NCBI GenBank assembly: GCA_013420905.1
Contig: JAAXNY010000005.1
Span: 1,798,001 to 1,862,000, forward strand
Source of the DNA: Collybia mongolica
Lineage: Eukaryota > Basidiomycota > Agaricomycetes > Agaricales > Clitocybaceae
Direction of reading: 5' to 3'
DNA length: 64,000 nt
How positions within the stretch are numbered: position 1 is the stretch's first letter; each line of letters begins with the position of its first letter. The notes below the pieces were generated by a model. That model was not told the DNA's origin, searched no databases, and worked only from the letters and a program-made list of their open reading frames with translations. A program made the translations under genes and the position numbers. Below, one piece after another: positions 31,914-43,175 of the stretch.

Positions 31914-33728
31914 CTAACGCAACGACATGGGGAAATCATCAGGATAACTTCCATCACCCTCACCAAACATATCCCGGAAGTCTTTCAGGGTACTTGGTAA
32001 CGAGCCTTGCAGTGCAGGCGCGTCAACGAGATCTTCATCGTTCACATCCTCAGCGCATGTTAAAAGTGTGTGGGAAATAATTGGAATCCGGGGCTGAACT
32101 AAATCTGGAGGTCTTCCATTGTTGCGTGTTCGCCTAAAGACATCCTCCGATTCTTCTTCAAACTCATCTTCCGTCGCAGACTCGTATGAATGTTGTTGGC
32201 CAGAAAGAAGATCAGTGTCATCTGCGTTATTCTGGGATATTTCCTTCAGAAATAAGTCCTCAAAGTTCAAGTGGCGAATTGAACTTGAAAACAAGTCATC
32301 AGATAGGGCTCGAGCCACAGGTGCCGCTTGGGATAGGTTTCCCAGCCTAGGTAATAAATCCGTGTGCGACAGCCCTTCTGATTGTTTAAAGCTACTAATT
32401 GGATGTGAGTGTTGATATATAATTGCATGGGGATGCACATACCAAGTTGGAGATTCTTTATCATCAACCTTATCATCGAGTTGGGTGGCAGCGTTTATCG
32501 TGCTATCTATCGTTCTAGGAAAATATACTGATATTTCTTTCGAGGTATCAAGCTCTCTTTCGATTTGACTTTGAGAACTTTGAATGACCTCGTCTGTACA
32601 TTCGTCTGAGAGATTATGAAGGGATAAAGTCCTGTGGCGGGAAGACTTGGCCGCATAACTGCGACGAGGTGAAATATGATAAGGTAACATGTGTTGGGTT
32701 TGAGATGAATGAATGCATTGGCAGTCATCTGTAGGCCCCGGATTTGTTGCGGAATAAGGGTTCCACGGTGCGCCACTCATTTCCGATGCAATGCGGTCCG
32801 GAAGAGGGGGAGTTCTTAATGGAAAAGACGTAAGGGAGGATTCAGAAATATCATTATCCTGTGTTTGTGACGATGGGACTGGGTCCTGTGAGAAGGGGCG
32901 AACAAAGAATGGACCCTCGCTGCAAGCCCTTGAAACCTCAGGGACGTTTGAAATAATCGGTTCCCGTATGTCGTATCGAGTGCTGGCCTCCTTTAGTAGA
33001 TATTGGGGGACCGGAACCTGAGATGACTTCACCATACAAGAGTCGTCGGCCACCGAGGAAGGGCTGAGCAGGTCTGACACGCGCTCTTCACCATGGAGCG
33101 AGGAGGAAGGTTTGTTCATGTCCTGAACAGTTGAAGTCGAAGTATGAGGTATGAATGTAATTGCATGTTGGGATATTTGACTTCGTCGTTTTTGTTTCAG
33201 ATAATTAGTAGGTGGGGGTGTTTTCAGGGTAATCTGGGCAGGAAGTCTCCGTGGTCGTCGTATTGTAACTGGAGTGGGTAGTTGGGAAGCACGCGCCGCC
33301 TGTACTCTGCTGGTGACAGAACACCTGACAGAAGCTACGAACAGCGGTTCTGATTGTTCCTCACTCTTGGAGGATATAGGGTGTTGTACGATATGACCTG
33401 CACCTGTAGAGCCGACACGGGGGTGGAATAAGTCCCCAACTGGAGGTGGAGTTGACGAGGACCCCCGAGGGATAGAGAAATATGAATCTGTTCGGAAAGT
33501 CTTTCTCTCGACTGGAGTTCCACCGTTAACCGCCTGTGGTGTGTTGTGAAGAACCAGCCTTTGTTGTTTCTGGGGCTTCCGGAGATTTGCTTCCGCGTCA
33601 GTCGTTGGCCGTTTCCGCTTTGCAGCAGAGAGAACCGAGCCTGTACTCTCCTTACGCTTGCTTCCTGGTGTAACGCGCCTAAAAAAGCTGGTTATGGGCT
33701 CTTCTCCCACACACGGCATAGACCTCAA
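31914..33728 (-). CDS. Unknown 604-aa protein with PIP-box-like N-terminus
   Basis: One uninterrupted frame of 604 aa, ATG at 33728. Residues ~9-25 (EEPITSFFRRVTPGSKRK) resemble a PCNA-interacting peptide (hxxFF followed by basic residues), though the canonical Gln is replaced by Glu. A basic KRKRPT stretch could be a nuclear signal. The rest is Ser/Pro/Thr-rich with many SQ and TQ dipeptides (SSQTQ, QSSQSQ) of the kind phosphorylated by ATM/ATR kinases, and an acidic C-terminus (LKDFRDMFGEGDGSYPDDFP). A role in DNA replication or repair is inferred from these short motifs only. No known domain is recognised. Confidence 0.7.
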   Translation of the reverse strand: MRSMPCVGEEPITSFFRRVTPGSKRKESTGSVLSAAKRKRPTTDAEANLRKPQKQQRLVLHNTPQAVNGGTPVERKTFRTDSYFSIPRGSSSTPPPVGDLFHPRVGSTGAGHIVQHPISSKSEEQSEPLFVASVRCSVTSRVQAARASQLPTPVTIRRPRRLPAQITLKTPPPTNYLKQKRRSQISQHAITFIPHTSTSTVQDMNKPSSSLHGEERVSDLLSPSSVADDSCMVKSSQVPVPQYLLKEASTRYDIREPIISNVPEVSRACSEGPFFVRPFSQDPVPSSQTQDNDISESSLTSFPLRTPPLPDRIASEMSGAPWNPYSATNPGPTDDCQCIHSSQTQHMLPYHISPRRSYAAKSSRHRTLSLHNLSDECTDEVIQSSQSQIERELDTSKEISVYFPRTIDSTINAATQLDDKVDDKESPTWYVHPHAIIYQHSHPISSFKQSEGLSHTDLLPRLGNLSQAAPVARALSDDLFSSSIRHLNFEDLFLKEISQNNADDTDLLSGQQHSYESATEDEFEEESEDVFRRTRNNGRPPDLVQPRIPIISHTLLTCAEDVNDEDLVDAPALQGSLPSTLKDFRDMFGEGDGSYPDDFPMSLR

Positions 33729-34517
33729 CGTCGGGACAAGGATTCAAAATGTTGGAGCTAAAAGTTAACATTGAGTATCGGCGTTCCAATTATTACGGGC
33801 GGAGTTGACACGGTCTTGATCACATTGTAGCAAATGCATCCGGCTTCCAATGTAATACACAAAATTTGTCTTCATGCCCTTCTCAACTTCGTTGGCTAAG
33901 AATACAACATTATCCATAGACGATAAGGAGTCGCCAGCTATACAGAATTCAGATCCTCTTATCCTCTGCCAGCCTCCGAATCTCCCCATTGCCAAGGTAC
34001 TTGTATCTTCCTATCTTTATATCTTCATACTACCAGAGATAACGAAATCCGGAATGTCAAGCGATAACGGCGAATTCTGCGTATTGTACAAGTTAGGCCC
34101 CTGTAACGAGGTACGCTATAAATACCTATCTTCGGCATCATTGGAACATTCTTTCAATACTGATCCGAAGCAAGTTCTCGTGTACCCCATAGGCTTTCTG
34201 CACATTGATAACATCCTTTAACCATAGATAAACAATATTCCTGCTGAGTCTCGCGAAAAAACCCCTATCATCCTGTTTACTTGCCGCTTTGTTCCTCGTG
34301 AACAGATAAGGAGATGTTCCCAATGCATTCGCTTTTGTCAGCGTTCAATCCACACACACATATTCTTGGGAAGGAAGGTCATTGATAACTGGAACTGCAC
34401 CATGTGCATCTCCGTGATCTCCCTTGCCGGGTTACTACGATTACATCTCCTCTATCTCTTTAAAACCATCGCGATGAATTCCCCATGCTCTCAAATCTCC
34501 CCACTAAACCCGACCCA
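33729..34517. promoter_or_regulatory. Presumed nitrite reductase promoter with GATA sites
   Basis: 789 bp between divergent genes. GATAAG occurs at 33922-33927, as its complement at 33958-33963, and at 34305-34310. These match sites of the AreA/NIT2 nitrogen regulator, which activates nitrite reductase genes in other fungi. Short open frames here show no family resemblance. Confidence 0.45.
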
Positions 34518-37500
34518 ATGGACATCCCACAGAGCAATGGGCCCGCCGCTCCAAAACGAATTGTGGTTGTAGGATTCGGCATGGTGTGTAACGTTAACTA
34601 CGGTGTTGCAATTAAACGCTGAAGTCTTGGGCAATCAGGTTGGGATAGCATTCGTTGAGAGGCTCTTAAATTACGATAATGGGGAGCTCGAAGGAAAAGG
34701 CTATACCATTTCCGTCATAGGCGACGAACCCCACATTGCTTACAATCGAGTTGGGCTGGTACGCTTCACTCCACCCACAAAATAACATTGATTCATAAAT
34801 ATGACTTGTAGACACAGTACTTAAGCCATCGTTCTGTCGAGAGTTTACACCTAAACAAAGCCGAATGGTACTCATCCCAAGGTCCTGGTCGCCTTGCATA
34901 TCACACGGGCGACCTTGTCGAGTACATTGACACTAAATCTCATAGAGTACAGACAATGGAGGTAATTGGAATCACTATCATCTCCTATCTCAAACCCACA
35001 ACGCCAGTTTAGGGCCTCAATATTCCCTACGATATATGCGTCCTCGCTACTGGTTCTCACGCCGCTCTTCCCCCTTATGTATCCTCTATCCGGGCGCAAC
35101 TTACACAAGGTGTCTTTGTATACCGTACTATCACAGATTTAGACCGTATGATTGCTTTTACCAACAGCAAACGAGTTAACCGGGTCGCCGTCATTGGGGG
35201 TGGCTTACTTGGAATTGAGGCTGTCAAAGCACTCCTAGATATCGGAACCATCCCACAAGTGGCTCTCATAGAGCGCAACGAATGGGCATGTACTTTTTCC
35301 ATGAAATGTACCAGTTTCTGATGTTTACATTAGGTTCTCAGCCGGCAGCTAGACGCAAACGCGGGCCACATGGTACTGAATCAAGTTCGTGCTTTAAAGG
35401 TGGAGGTTCTCCTCCAAACCCGCGTCAAAGAGCTGGCCACTCTCAAAGCTCGCGACACTGAAATTTTGACGGGCCTCCGTTTCGAAAACGGCGAGACTTA
35501 TGCTTGTGAAATGGTTGTTTTTGCCATTGGTATAACACCTCGAGACGAACTTGCTACAGCATCTGGAATAACGACCCACCCACGCGGTGGTATTATCGTC
35601 GGAGACGATTTGCAAACTTCTGTATCTGATGTATATGCAATCGGCGAGTGCGCGTCGTGGAGAGGCGAGACATATGGGCTCATCGCCCCTGGTATCGAGA
35701 TGGCAGACATTCTGGCGTTTAATCTCACGGAAGGACTTGGTCACAAGATGAGAGTCATGGCCCCTCAAGACCTAAGCACGAAGCTCAAGTTATTGGGTGT
35801 CAATGTTGCCAGCTTCGGTGACTACTTCGCTGACCGAAAGCCACCCGCTTCCATTGCTCTTCCTAGGTGTCGAAATGAAACTGCGAATGTGTGGACTGTC
35901 ACCCCATCGACGCACCATACAGATGTCCCGAACGCCGACCAACAGGTTAGCAGCGGTGTTCGAGCTCTTTGCTACCATGATCCTTTTTCATGCGTCTACA
36001 AGAAATACTTGTTCAGCGCGGACGGAAGGTATATCCTTGGAGGAATGATGATTGGAGACGTTGCAGACTACACTAAGCTTGTATCGATGGTCAAAAAGCG
36101 AGTAAGTCTCATTCGTCCTTCAATAATCGTTGCGTGACTTAAGTGCTCGCGCTTCAGAAACCTCTTGAGATGCCGCCAGGCCAGATGATTCTTGGTGTCC
36201 CCCGGAAAGTAGGAGAATCCGACGGCGACGATCTTGATGACGATGCCCAAATATGTTCTTGCCACAACGTCCCCAAGAGCGCGATATCCAAAGCCGTGAA
36301 AGGAGGTTGTCTATCTTTTGGTGAGCTCAAGTCGAAAACGAAGATCGGCACAGGTTGTGGGGGTTGTATCCCGCTTGCGACCTCCATCTTCAACGCCGAG
36401 ATGAGTAAGGCTGGGCACTCCATCTCAACTCACCTTTGCATCCATTTCAAGAAAACGCGCCGCGAGTTGTTCATCGTCGCCAGGATTAAGAAGCTTTCTT
36501 CTTTTTATGAAGTGATGATGGAAGTTGGCGAGAACCCGAAATCTATCGGGTGTGAAGTTTGCAAGCCCGCTGTTGCCAGCATCCTGGCAAGCTTGAAGAA
36601 CGAGTTTATTATGAGTTCAGAACACCATCAGAACCAAGACACGAATGACAAATATTTTGCTAACATCCAACGAAACGGCACTTACTCTGTTATTCCCAGG
36701 ATAGCTGGAGGAGAGATTGTGAGTTCATGGCACCGAGAGTATCGAGAAAAGTATTAAATTTAAAGGCAAGACTCCTGCAAAACTCTCCGCTCTTGCTTCC
36801 GTAGGCGAGAAATACGGCCTTTATACCAAAATTACGGGAGGGCAAGTGACCTTCCTCTATTCCACCGTTTTGGTTTTCACACTCTTCCAGGCAACGAATC
36901 GACCTACTTGGCGCTGCGAAGCAAGACTTGCCAGACATCTGGGAAGAATTGGGAAATGCGGGGTTTCAAAGCGGTCATGCATATGGGAAGGCTCTGCGCA
37001 CAGTCAAGAGCTGTGTAGGTTCTACTTGGTGCCGCTATGGCATTGGCGACTCGGTCGGACTTGCGATTGAGCTGGAGAACAGGTACAAGAGCATCCGTGC
37101 CCCGCATAAATTGAAGGGAGGTGTGAGTGGATGCGTCAGAGAGTGTGCTGAGGCTCAATCCAAAGGTGAGAGTCCTTAAGAGCGATCATCTTACGGGGCT
37201 TAGCTCGCTATAAGATTTCGGTGTGATTGCCACAAGTAAAGGGTGGAATGTTTATATTGGAGGTAATGGTGGTGCCAAACCACGACATGCGGAACTTCTT
37301 GCTGCCGACGTTTCGCGCAAAAAGGTACAGAGTCACGTTGTAAAAATGCCTTGAAGATATTTAAACTCGCGTTCTAATTTAGGCAGTCCGATATATAGAC
37401 AGATTCATCATGCTCTATATCGAATCTGCCGATCGCCTCCAGAGAACAGCTAGATGGATCGAATCCCTCGGCGAAAACGGTCAAAACGGACTTGAGTATC

Positions 37501-38452
37501 TAAAAACAGTCATAATCGACGATGCTCTTGGGATTTGTAAAGACCTTGACCGGGCGATGGATGCGCTGGTCGGGACTTTCTTCGACGAGTGGGCGGAGGT
37601 GGTCAAGCATCCTGAAAAGCGGGCCCTTTTCCGTCAAGTATGGTGCCTCTCCACCATTCGTGACTTGTGCTCATCAACAATCCATTTCAGTTCGCTAATA
37701 CTGACGAACAGCATCGCGAGCTGGGAAGGCTCGAAGAACGTGGACAGTTCCGTCCTGCTGACTGGTCGCCAGGTTTCACACCGAAAAAATACGATATCAG
37801 CGACATCAAAGATCATGCCTTGGAGTGGCGCAATGTTGCAAACGCAAAAGACCTAGATCCCAGTCCAATGAGCTGCTCCTCCGCAGTCATCAAATATTCG
37901 GACACCCAAATCGCTATCTTCAGGGTGTCCGGCGGAAAATTATATGCAACTCAACATGCTTGCCCGCATAACCAAGCATTTGTGCTTGCAGACGGTCTGA
38001 TTGGTGACACAGCTGATGGGAAAGCCTACGTTTCTTGTCCTCTCCACAAGTAAGCTGTGTTTATGAGGTCCTTCTCTAGTTTCTCATGCACTTCCCCAGG
38101 CGAAACTTCCTTTTAGAAACAGGGGATTGCATAAATGATAAAAACTACAAAATAATCGCCTTCGAAGTCCGTTTTTTTCTACATTTCTGTGATGGCCCTT
38201 TTGTGACATCTTATCCCCCGACAGGCGAAAGAAGAGGATGGGGTTATACTTCTTAAGTTACCTGAAGGGCATCTTCTTGACGAAGTCATCGGTACTTCCA
38301 AATGGATGGTGAAAAAGGTTACCAACGAGGTATCACAATCAGGAAGTAAGCACATACAGATCGTTGGACCGAGCACAAAGGCTCTTCAAGCACCGACCCC
38401 GCTCCACAATAACGGTGAAATTACTCCGACAGTAGATGCACTTGAGTGGTAG
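34518..38452 (+). CDS. niiA: Assimilatory nitrite reductase [NAD(P)H]
   Basis: Many exons, about 1,100 aa, from ATG 34518 to TAG 38452. Order of parts: FAD-binding motif [17 protein letters not shown]-binding [29 protein letters not shown]; a BFD-like [2Fe-2S] site ([11 protein letters not shown] .. GTGCGGC); then the siroheme/[4Fe-4S] half-domain with [14 protein letters not shown] and [12 protein letters not shown] supplying the four cluster Cys. A C-terminal Rieske-type domain follows ([13 protein letters not shown] .. VSCPLHKRNF). This is the full fungal NIT-6/NiiA architecture, reducing nitrite to ammonium with six electrons from NAD(P)H in the cytosol. Neither nitrate reductase nor nitrate transporter lies within the window, although they often cluster with it in fungi. 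A dUTPase gene follows in the same direction. Confidence 0.95.
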
Positions 38453-38611
38453 CTGTCCCGATATAAGATTAAATAGATAGACTATATTATTATGCCCACC
38501 GTTTGCTTTACATACACCTATTTATACCTAGGCAGCTCCCAGCGGAGTTGACACGCTTTGGGTATTTGAACTCAGCCTCGACGCGTCTATCAAGCTTGCC
38601 CTCGTTCCTCT

Positions 38612-39359
38612 ATGTCTGATACGCCACAATTGAAGAAAAGAAGAATGTCTATTACGGACTCTGAGGCTCCGCTTGTCCCCGTGGCGAACTTGTTAATCAA
38701 ACGTCTTTCAGAAAAGGCCAGACTACCTACAAGAGGGTCCCTACTTTCCGCTGGATATGATCTTTACAGGTGAAACAACTCATCTTTCGAGTGACGATGG
38801 TGGTACCTATAAGGGAGCTTCTTTTCAGTGCAGAGAAAAAAGTGATCCCAGCTCGAGGGAAAGCTCTTGTCGATACACAGATCTCAATCGCAGTTCCTGT
38901 CGGGACATATGGGCGTGTCGCGCCCCGAAGTGGCCTCGGTTAGTCGTGATTTTGGTTCAGACACATTCTATATAATTGACTCAAAATGTAATTCAGCCTC
39001 AAAGTTCATGATCGACACGGGGGCAGGGGTGATCGATGCTGATTATCGAGGAGTTGTGTTCGTCCTCTTATTCAATCTTTCCGATAAAGACTTCCAGGGT
39101 AAAATTTCCTACCCTCTGATCCCCCCCTTAACATCACTTATAAGATATTTAATCATCCTTCAGTGGAAGAAGGTGATCGCATTGCACAGCTCATCATTGA
39201 GAGGATTTATACCCCAGATGTTCTCGAGGTTAACGTAAGAAACTTCCTATTTTCTGTCCTTTTTCACGTATCCTAACTTGTCCCTAGGATTTGGACGAGA
39301 CACTCAGAGGTGCAGGTGGCTTTGGTTCTACCGGAGGCCACGGATCTTTGGCGAATTAA
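38612..39359 (+). CDS. DUT1: dUTP diphosphatase
   Basis: Five exons from ATG 38612 ([12 protein letters not shown]), about 170 aa. All trimeric dUTPase motifs are present: [22 protein letters not shown] (motif 1), [11 protein letters not shown] (motif 2), [17 protein letters not shown] (motif 3, catalytic Asp), [14 protein letters not shown] (motif 4) and [11 protein letters not shown] (motif 5). It converts dUTP to dUMP, keeping uracil out of DNA. The N-terminal KKRR may be a nuclear signal. Introns keep phase in each motif. Confidence 0.95.
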
Positions 39360-39678
39360 TTGTCATGAGTTTCCAGAATTTTTTGTATACCAGTTTCAGC
39401 GTCCATATTGACAAAATCTTGGGGGTCTACATCGTGATTATATCAATGTCAATAAATCATTTTGTCCCCCCAGAAAATGCCCTCTATTCGAACCAATTGA
39501 GATCCTCTAGCATTATATTATTTGTGTAATGAGTGGTTGTTGGGCGTGGCGACGTGAGTGCCCTTTTGTAAAGACAGATGCCTCGACTGCAGGCCGATTG
39601 GGTTACAGGTATCGCAAAAGTCCAACGAGTTCCGTGTGAGCCCCAGGACTATGTAATTTACTGGTAGTTTCCGACGCA
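39360..39678. other. Intergenic between convergent genes
   Basis: 319 bp between the dUTPase stop and the GatC stop. AT-rich, presumably 3' UTRs and terminators of both genes; nothing else seen. Confidence 0.6.
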
Positions 39679-40149
39679 CTACCGCCTTCTATCGGCATCT
39701 ACAACATAGAAACAATCGGAAGTGCGTGCAGCGTGCTGAAGTAAGGCTTCGCGCGATGTTTTCTGCTCCTGAATATCGGCGGTACTCTGATTGACTCCGG
39801 GGTTTTCCGCTCTGTGGTGCCGCCCGGGTTGGGCACTGCTCGTGTCGACCAGCTTCACTGCCTCCACCAATTTAATGAGGTCCTCCATTTCCCGCTTTAA
39901 ATTGTCATGTCTTGTTGTCCCTTGAGCTGGTGGTAAGATAGCTGAAAGCTCATGGAGTCGTGTGAGGGTTGTAGAGGATAACGTTGGTCTTGGATATGAA
40001 GAAAGCAGTTCGTTCACAGACCACGTCGGTCGAATAGGAATACCATACGCGTCAGTTTCATGTTTTACATTAGAGAAAACGCGATGTTTGTAGGTTGGTC
40101 GAGGTGAATAGATACAAGGTCGTCGTCGTTGACATCGTCGGGCAAACAT
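39679..40149 (-). CDS. gatC: Mitochondrial Glu-tRNA(Gln) amidotransferase subunit C (GatC)-like
   Basis: A single exon of 156 aa. The N-terminus is Arg-rich (MFARRCQRRRPCIY..), fitting a mitochondrial presequence. TLTRLHELSAILPPAQG, then REMEDLIKLVEAVKLVDT, then REALLQHAARTSDCFYVVDADRR follow the GatC plan (short helix pair, VDT loop, LL..A....yF.VP tail). GatC stabilises the A-B amidotransferase that makes Gln-tRNA in mitochondria. The protein is divergent, so the call rests on pattern. It starts 54 bp from the mS34 gene on the other strand, another mitochondrial translation gene. Confidence 0.72.
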   Translation of the reverse strand: MFARRCQRRRPCIYSPRPTYKHRVFSNVKHETDAYGIPIRPTWSVNELLSSYPRPTLSSTTLTRLHELSAILPPAQGTTRHDNLKREMEDLIKLVEAVKLVDTSSAQPGRHHRAENPGVNQSTADIQEQKTSREALLQHAARTSDCFYVVDADRRR

Positions 40150-40203
40150 AATGGTGGATGGGAGTGCGAGGAGCTGAGTTTGAAATTTTTCTCAAACTTT
40201 ACC

Positions 40204-40625
40204 ATGTTGGCAACATCAGTCCGGTACACAAACGTTGCTCGGTCTTTGCAGAAACTTCTGCCTAAAGAACTACCTCCAGCACTGGCAGCACGTTCCGGAA
40301 ATCTGTATGAAGTGATATCCCGAACACCCAGTGGTGGTGTGGGCAAAATAGTCCACCAAATGCGATGGGACAACAAGCAAATTTCAGATTCCTACTGGCT
40401 TGTAACACGTTCCAAATTCAAGTGTGAAGGGAAGCATGGGAAGGCATGGGGTCTTTTATTTTGGAAAGGTGGGTTCGATCTCTCAAATGGTAGCTTCGGA
40501 AGTATTAAAGGTCATATCCCCTAGATAAGCCAGTGAGCACAAAGGAAGAACGTATACGAGGCGCATTAAAGTATACCTGGGCAGAGGGCCCTTCAGTGGC
40601 CACAAACCCCCCTAAATTTGTGTGA
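40204..40625 (+). CDS. mrps34: Mitochondrial small ribosomal subunit protein mS34
   Basis: Two exons, about 121 aa: ATG 40204, one intron of ~60 nt after FWKG, stop 40623-40625. Characteristic block: GGVGKIVHQMRWDNKQISDSYWLVTRSKF then HGKAWGLLFWKG, matching the MRP-S34 family (SYW.ITR.K....HGKAWG.L.WKG). The N-terminus (MLATSVRYTNVARSLQ) suits mitochondrial import. The upstream frame without an ATG was not used. Divergent from GatC. Confidence 0.85.
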
Positions 40626-40947
40626 GCAGCTCTCGTCTGTCCTTCGTGCAATGACTGACTTTGCAACAAGACCCAATGAATAGCTGGTAAATGGGGATCG
40701 CCTGGGTACACATGCCATATCCATTATATTACTGTAATCTTCGGCGTGGAACAAGGCCAACAAACGATCAATTCGTGGGCGCCCGATGTTTCGCGACTAA
40801 TGAAACCACGTTTGGCTCGTAACTATGATTTCAATCTCAGGCATTTGACGACATCACCACTGTCCGTAACTTGCTACGAATTCATATTGCATTGTTTTGG
40901 ACATTGCGAAGAAGTCCCCCACAATTGTACTTAAAAATCAATAACTC
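40626..40947. other. Intergenic between convergent genes
   Basis: 322 bp between the mS34 stop and the first metalloprotease stop; short frames only, nothing recognised. Confidence 0.55.
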
Positions 40948-42119
40948 TTAAATGGCAACACCACGGTAAGTCGCCATCTGAGACCTGAGGCGGGTAGCCT
41001 GGCCGGGGGTGAACTCAGTCATGCAGGCATCGTAGGAGTAGTCCATGTAGTTGTCTGGAAATAGATCAATAACGATGATTGTTTGAAGGAAAATATTTTG
41101 GGCTTACGGATGGGATCAACGCCACCGCCTGAGCAAGTATCGCGACCAGTGGGGCAGCCACTCGCGGGAGATGCCTCAGGGGGAGTGTCAGAGACGGAGT
41201 CGCCAGTGGCAGCGCATCCGCCTTGGAATGTGTGGTAGAGACCAACCCAATGGCCGACTTCGTGGGTCAAAGTCTAAGTGACAGTTTGAGAATTTGATAC
41301 AACGTGGACGAAAGCCTGAAGTTACCTGGCCGCCGTTGTAGTTTGTGGTCGAGCCACCAGGGAGGGAAGAGAAGAGCATGACTAGGTAAATGTGGGGCGG
41401 TCAGAAATATATATCAAAGCGTTCACAGATTTTTACGAACCGACACCATCGTCTTTGGGATTCCTTGTGTAGCTCGAGGGGAAAGTAGCGTATCCCAGGA
41501 GACCATTGTCGGCAGCAGATTGGAATCTTTGGCGTTGATAAGTGTGTATCTAAACGGGGACTCGTTGCTCACGTACCCACAGTGTAAACGTTCAAGTCAG
41601 CAGCCCCACCTTGTCGGAGAGTATTTTTCATAGTAGTTTGGAGTGACTTGCCGGGACCAACGTTAACGAACCAGTTAGAGTTGATGGTACGTGTAGTGCC
41701 AGCGAGGGTATATGACAGGCCAGTGGATGCGAAGTCCTTGTTCAAGACAGATATTTGAGTAGCAATTTGGGAGTCTCTGCAGAATGACGAGGTCAGAGAC
41801 CATGAAACGCCTAACAAGGCGTGCGATGTACGATACATAGCCTCCAGCGGCGGTGGTATCTTTGCTGATGACATGGAAGTAGACCTTGATTGTGGCAGCG
41901 GCAATGGCGAAGCTGTTTGAAGTAACCTTGTTGGCTTGGAAGTGAGATTCGGCGGCGGCGACCTCAGCATCACTTGGAGTGGATGCACAAGTCCTACCTC
42001 TGGGGGCAAAGTGAGATAATTCGAATCAGGGATAGGGAGTGTGTCGCCTACCTGGCGGCTGCTCCGCCAAAAAGCAGTGAACTTCCAAAGAAGAGGGCGA
42101 GGGCGACAGATGGGAACAT
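40948..42119 (-). CDS. Secreted M43 zinc metalloprotease (copy 1)
   Basis: Multi-exon, about 285 aa; ATG 42119, stop 40948-40950. The signal peptide is [21 protein letters not shown] propeptide-like segment ([15 protein letters not shown]) precedes [13 protein letters not shown] and [18 protein letters not shown]. The catalytic motif is [13 protein letters not shown] (HExxHxxGxxH), followed by [31 protein letters not shown] (probable disulfides) and the Met-turn [11 protein letters not shown]. This is the cytophagalysin/Mep1 plan of metzincins secreted by fungi for protein breakdown. A close tandem copy lies upstream (43176-44354). A TATAAAAG box is ~72 bp before the ATG. Confidence 0.93.
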
Positions 42120-43175
42120 GACAGATACTGGGAGCTGAAATGAAGTTCCAAGGCGATATTGGAATGTCTAGTCTCGAGGAAATCCCGCTGCTTTTATACC
42201 AGGAAACATGGCATATCCTAATCCACGCAGATACGAGTGGGTTTAGGAAACATATGGAACGTAGCTCAGACGCCCGTGTCGCGACAGTTTATCGCATGGA
42301 CATATGAAGTTCATTGGCGCGGCGTCTGTCGATGTTACTGAAGTTCCGTTGGCTTAGCATGGTCCGGATTGGATAAAGGAAAGCAACTGAATGGTATTAA
42401 GCACGTGGATCTCGATTTCTGCTGTTCAACTGTTCGAGCACTGGTATCGTGTTGCCAAGTGGAAGGATAATGTTCTTTAGCCCAGAGCCGCAGTCCATCG
42501 CCGCACAAGACACCCTTTTAAACAAGTGCCATGAATAGAGAGCCATCTTCTGAGTGTGTTCATAGTTTGTTTTTGAGTTTAATCCGTCGCCTCTTCACAG
42601 GTCGGGGCGGGAGGGTTAGGTTGCCTAAATCTCGTATGTGAGGCATCGACCTGCATCGACTGGCTGGGCAACGGGTCCAACACACGTTAACGAATAATTC
42701 GGACGGTTTGGATCAGCTTCTTCTGCTAGAGACACGTTGTTACATGTTTCCTGTCCTAGTGGTCCAAGTGGGAACGCAACCTGTGACCAGCCCTACGAAT
42801 CACGTGGCGGGGATCACCAGGGACAATCCCACATGCCCACACATTCAAATTCAAGTCAGAATTTGGAAATGGAGGAACCCACCATCAGGAATCAGGATTG
42901 CGCGCTTTGATCTCATTCTTTGTACACATTGGTTTATTTAGCCAGATCGAAATTGGGCAGAGGCGATCCGAGGGGCTGCTTGAGGCAGGATAAGTACCGT
43001 GGGTGTCGCATAGTGGGAAGGCTTCTGAACTTCTTCCGATACTTATCTTATTGCTCTTGACCCCGCGTTCAACCGAAACATGGGAAATATAGGCGGTTGT
43101 CAAGTATCCTGGCGTGGCATTTGTTTATTGAATGGAGGGATGTACAGAAGTATCCGACACAAATAGACCAATAAT
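42120..43175. other. Intergenic between the two protease copies
   Basis: 1.06 kb: promoter of copy 1 and 3' flank of copy 2. Contains the TATA box at 42191-42198 and CACGTG at 42402-42407 and 42801-42806. No gene recognised. Confidence 0.55.
42191..42198 (-). promoter_or_regulatory. TATA box of metalloprotease copy 1
   Basis: Reads TATAAAAG on the minus strand, ~72 bp upstream of the ATG at 42119, a spacing usual for strongly regulated fungal secreted-enzyme genes. Confidence 0.55.

Noticed and set aside
33874..34221. 115-codon plus frame before nitrite reductase
   Set aside because: No family resemblance and it overlaps the GATA-site-bearing promoter; treated as chance.
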